A stretch of DNA of 64,000 bases from Calditrichia bacterium (lineage in GTDB: Bacteria; Calditrichota; Calditrichia; RBG-13-44-9; J075), in NCBI GenBank assembly GCA_028284905.1, contig JANQQU010000077.1, positions 47,371-111,370 on the forward strand, in the 5' to 3' direction. The notes beneath the pieces are model-generated. The model was not told the DNA's origin, ran no database searches, and saw nothing but the letters and a program-made list of their open reading frames with translations. Shown here piece by piece: positions 62,001-64,000 of the stretch; position 1 is the first letter of the stretch, and each line of letters begins with the position of its first letter. Made by a program: the position numbers and the translations under genes.

Positions 62001-62300
62001 ATTCCCGAGCAGTTTGAATTGTTGCAGAATTATCCGAATCCCTTCAACCCAGTGACTAATATCGGATTTCGGATTCCCCCTGGGGGCAGGTCGGATTTCG
62101 GATTTATAGAACTGGCAATTTATGATGTCACCGGGCGCCTGGTGAAGATGTTGGTGAGTGAGAACCGTGCCCCTGGTGTTTATACCGAGCAGTGGGATGC
62201 GACTAATCAGGCTGGTGAAAAAGTTGGTAGCGGCGTCTACTTTTATCGACTGAAGACCGGCGCTTTTCAGCAAGTACGGAAGATGTTGTTGATGAAATAA
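59025..62300 (+). CDS. Paralogue 3: secreted HAF-repeat, papain-like, type IX-sorted protein
   Basis: 1091 residues. Signal peptide 1-30 (LFLALLLFAPAIHG). HAF-type repeats up to about 360 (GVSPDGNTLVGRS, AISGDGNTVVGYG), Ig-like segment about 368-455, and papain-like site Cys572 (GGSCFGFAYTS), His671 (SSAHTVLPY) and Asp693/Asn694 (VYDNSNP). The last about 90 residues are the type IX sorting domain. From about 455 to 800 it is very similar to paralogue 1 and 2, while the HAF region is more divergent. AAGGAG precedes the ATG; the terminator at 62345 ends the unit. Confidence 0.85.
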   Translation: MISSLKFFVIISVRSCLFLALLLFAPAIHGQIQGLGYLGSGSWSFGSGVSPDGNTLVGRSLSDSLLGNLQGYRWTEAGGMVGLGFLPGGDNLSFAEDASTNATYITGHAQNGAGNLIAYRWDATSGMTLLGTLPGGDRSFGKAISDDGNAIAGNGSSSNGNEAWYWSATTNTMTAIGDFPGDPFYSVSEAISGDGNTVVGYGRDANFGTKAFRWTQSDGLINMGVLPGYVASIAYAVSQDGSVIAGRCTDTTSTGQVFEAWRWTSGGGMQGLGWLPGGTTSVGSHITADGTTVFGQANGGNSGYFIWQAATGMRDLGDVWQSDYGIDLTGWNIIQLTDISADGKIFTGLASDPNGKTQAFRVKLSDIAINAPKTAERWVVGKKDSIRWNGPATSFYNIDLSLDDGANWTNLNFTTSPGDTMMTYRVPENTRTTDLARVRVSDLFDSTVFAISDKFTIKGYDLTRVMPDSSLQNYDLMKHSWQFGNASANMWPQSWWQQYDYILGDDPITLEPYPDDWPFVPMNALPWNFPAWPTFADAFTEDQCYWSIHLPAYKEYAEEYWRTSKRTWGGSCFGFAYTSILAFNYPTQFLAANPGIAQADSIHALFLNNTIRKTINREWVKQYAGEVLANDVIGKPKSPRTLLQEAKDLFLDETKDGRPLTFFRNNASSAHTVLPYRLARDASQSNIWRLYVYDNSNPNQLNRFIYIDSTANTWTDSVFNAWGTGSNRCYLELPSGDFLQTLTMGPLETLEANPMLQLYTGVENEVLITNAAGGTIGYQDSSDFNTMSEGIAIIPKTGSFSPPIGYYLPASEYAATLSEFSNTEAVFSTISGNTIYRYSRSDADFSQQDHIYAGNGLQISNDDAASKEITLTAIVTQDSSERKICASELAIVASDSLDFKLLPGDQIQLANFGAAKTYQLQMSTTSASKVDSFNHNLVSIAANSTHQVAANWDDLNQSVTIYIDLDNDGSIDDSTMVVNQPVGIDDTPQVAEIPEQFELLQNYPNPFNPVTNIGFRIPPGGRSDFGFIELAIYDVTGRLVKMLVSENRAPGVYTEQWDATNQAGEKVGSGVYFYRLKTGAFQQVRKMLLMK

Positions 62301-62628
62301 GGAAAGCTTTCCTATATATCAATACATCCTCCAGGGTTTAATATGGCGCCGGGCTTGCAAACAATCCCGGCGCCGCTAATTTTTCATCTAATACACTCCT
62401 GCAACATGCTTCCCTTTGTGCATTCGCTTTCCTGAAAAAATCACGGCGTAAAATCCCGACAATCTATTATTTCATCATTCCTGGGAGAATTTATCTCATT
62501 AGTTACTCTCTTAGTAATGGGGAGAAGAAAGATTGGTTTTACAGGTTTTTACACTGGCCAATCGTCAACATACCCGAAAGTACTCTAAACCAAAAACTGT
62601 ATACAAAGATATTAAAGCGAGATCCAGG
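62301..62628. other. 328-base intergenic region
   Basis: It contains the terminator at 62345-62384. The second half is covered by an in-frame extension of the membrane protein (TTG at 62533), which is judged not to be translated. Confidence 0.4.
62345..62384 (+). terminator. Intrinsic terminator after paralogue 3
   Basis: GGCGCCGGG (62345-62353) pairs with CCCGGCGCC (62366-62374) around a 12-base loop, followed after 5 bases by TTTTT. Confidence 0.65.
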
Positions 62629-63894
62629 ATGTATAATACCATTAAAAACAACCTCGATAATCCGGAGGGATTAGAAAAACTTTTTCAAATGAATCCGAAA
62701 AAATTTCAGACCAGTTTCAATGAGGTATTTCTTGAGTTTCCGGATTCGGTAATTTGCCAGGTTTGGTGGGAGCGCTTAAATTATCAATCGGATGACCAAC
62801 CGCTACTGTCGTCCAGATCCCGAAGAACCTCCTGGGATATGCCCCTGGTCATTTTATTATCTTTCCTGGCCGGCACTTACGCCAAATTGCCAGCGTTCTT
62901 CAGCGGAATAGATGATCACTTCTTCTACCCAAAAAATACTCCCTTTTTCATATTTTTTGCACTGATCGCTTATTTTCTCTATAAAAGGCGATCACCCAGG
63001 AAAATTCAATTCACTGTTATCTCATCGTTTTTTGTTTCACTGCTTTTTATGAACAGTCTGCCTGAATTGAATTACTCTGATACGCTCACACTTGCCTATA
63101 TTCATATGCCCTTTATTTTATGGTCCATTCTAGGCTTCGCTTACTGTGGAGAGAATTTTAATAATTTATCTGTGCGACTTAATTTTTTAAGATATAATGG
63201 TGAACTACTAATCTATACTGCTTTGATATTGGTTGGCGGCATGATATTAACCGCTTTAACACTAGCACTCTTTAAACTTATAGACATTAAAATTATTGAC
63301 TGGTATATGAAAAATGTGGTTGTATATGGCGCAATCGCTTCCCCGATCGTCGCAACCTATATTATCGTCAATATTACCCGAAACAAATTGAAGATTGCCC
63401 CGATTGTTGGTAAAATTTTCAGTCCGTTATTATTGATTACATTTATCGCCTACTTAATCGCGATGATCGCGGAAGGAGAAAGTCCCTATGCGAATCGAGA
63501 CTTCCTCCTGGTATACAATGCTATGCTGCTAATCGTATTAGCGACAATAATATTTGTGATATCGGAAAGAACTGATACTTCAGAATGGCTGAATACGGAT
63601 CTTAATAATTTGGGTTTATTGATTGTGGTGTTGATATTAGACCTAATCGCGCTCTCTGCAATCGGCCACAGGTTGAAAACTTATGGGCTGTCGCCAAACA
63701 AAATCATTGTTTTAGGAGCGAATATTTTAATTCTAATTAACTTACTGGGCATTTTATATCATTATGTAAGGTTCTTTAGAAAAACCATTCAATTCAAAAC
63801 AATAGAACAATGGATCGCCGCCTTTTTACCGGTTTACAGCTTCTGGTCAATGTTTGTGGTTTTTATCTTTCCATTTTTATTTTCATTCGAATAA
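62629..63894 (+). CDS. Polytopic membrane protein, DUF4153-like
   Basis: 421 residues from the ATG at 62629. A TTG at 62533, with GGGGAGAAG upstream, would add 32 residues of basic sequence; the shorter start is preferred because relatives I recall in Bacteroidota begin with a similar NNLDNPEGLEKLF-like cytoplasmic stretch. About 75 soluble residues precede roughly 10-11 helices distributed over 85-420 (for example LVILLSFLAGTYAKLPAFF, ILTALTLALFKLI). The order fits DUF4153 membrane proteins, function unknown. It is probably monocistronic. Confidence 0.7.
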   Translation: MYNTIKNNLDNPEGLEKLFQMNPKKFQTSFNEVFLEFPDSVICQVWWERLNYQSDDQPLLSSRSRRTSWDMPLVILLSFLAGTYAKLPAFFSGIDDHFFYPKNTPFFIFFALIAYFLYKRRSPRKIQFTVISSFFVSLLFMNSLPELNYSDTLTLAYIHMPFILWSILGFAYCGENFNNLSVRLNFLRYNGELLIYTALILVGGMILTALTLALFKLIDIKIIDWYMKNVVVYGAIASPIVATYIIVNITRNKLKIAPIVGKIFSPLLLITFIAYLIAMIAEGESPYANRDFLLVYNAMLLIVLATIIFVISERTDTSEWLNTDLNNLGLLIVVLILDLIALSAIGHRLKTYGLSPNKIIVLGANILILINLLGILYHYVRFFRKTIQFKTIEQWIAAFLPVYSFWSMFVVFIFPFLFSFE

Positions 63895-63958
63895 TCTGTT
63901 GAATGTCCAATGTTGTTATGTGTTGTTAAGTCGTACCCCCATTGTACAATAAAGTAGT

Positions 63959-63973
63959 ACCGCCCCTGGCGGT
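63959..63973 (+). other. Small hairpin near the window end
   Basis: ACCGCC-CCT-GGCGGT forms a perfect 6-bp stem about 65 bases after the membrane-protein stop; no T-run follows. Confidence 0.3.
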
Positions 63974-64000
63974 TGGGAAATAACGAATTTTATAGAAGAT

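Noticed and set aside
49263..62300. Classification of the cluster as a polysaccharide utilisation locus
   Set aside because: No SusC/SusD pair, glycoside hydrolase or lyase motif is present; the beta-helix alone is not enough.

Overview
The window reads as a chromosomal segment (roughly half G+C) of a bacterium in the FCB (Fibrobacterota-Chlorobiota-Bacteroidota) superphylum. Several large secreted proteins end in the QNYPNPFNP-type C-terminal sorting domain associated with type IX secretion. Conserved small families typical of Bacteroidota relatives are present (DUF2851, DUF3098, DUF4834-like, DUF4153-like), together with a Reg_prop-type sensor kinase, a gingipain-like C25 domain and a DPP-IV-like peptidase. 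A deep FCB lineage such as Calditrichota or KSB1 would fit, but this is inference from protein style only.

Layout. 0-2 kb: 3' part of a putative zinc peptidase facing a ThiF/MoeB-like E1 enzyme across a shared terminator. 2.2-5.5 kb: a compact operon purF-folB-folK-deoxynucleoside kinase for nucleotide and folate precursors, then a small membrane protein. 5.6-9.9 kb: a GAF/HD-GYP phosphodiesterase, an ALDH7-type aldehyde dehydrogenase, and a small secreted protein whose gene sits between inverted repeats. 10-16.3 kb: a membrane protein overlapping a hybrid histidine kinase, then a second, five-PAS soluble hybrid kinase. 16.6-22.2 kb (minus strand): lipoprotein, an atypical DapB preceded by a receiver/PEP-synthase-like ATP-grasp protein in one operon, and an acetyltransferase. 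22.26-23.58 kb: an intact IS4-family insertion sequence lying inside a heptamer repeat array. 24-31 kb: YgiQ radical SAM protein, Tex, and a DPP-IV-like peptidase with a coiled-coil insert. 31-36.8 kb: orphan DNA methyltransferase, DUF2851, XRE regulator, SigZ-like sigma factor, nadC, DUF3098 and tRNA-Val. 37.4-41.7 kb: beta-propeller lipoprotein, VOC protein, a C25-like lipoprotein lacking its catalytic residues, and a YdeI-like protein, separated by repeat-rich DNA. 42-44.5 kb: a KefG/KefC-like pair. 44.6-49.2 kb: a Reg_prop sensor kinase, a NarL-type regulator and a lone receiver protein. 49.3-62.3 kb: a beta-helix/VCBS secreted protein and three tandem paralogues of about 1060-1090 residues. 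The window closes with a polytopic membrane protein.

The most unusual part is 52.4-62.3 kb. Each of the three paralogues carries a signal peptide, HAF-type repeats, an Ig-like segment, a domain with a papain-like Cys...His...Asp/Asn signature, and a type IX sorting tail. I do not recognise this as a described family. It looks like an expanded set of surface or secreted cysteine-peptidase-like proteins, next to a sensor kinase and regulators that could control surface functions.

Intergenic DNA is rich in small repeats of several unrelated kinds: 88-91 bp palindromes starting TGTCATTGCGAGG, CCACGGAT inverted repeats, TTCATCCTGAG elements, heptamer and 14-mer tandem arrays, GTGGCAGTAG hairpins, and two blocks of a mosaic repeat built from GGTCGCTGATGG-like words. 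No CRISPR array, rRNA or prophage was seen.
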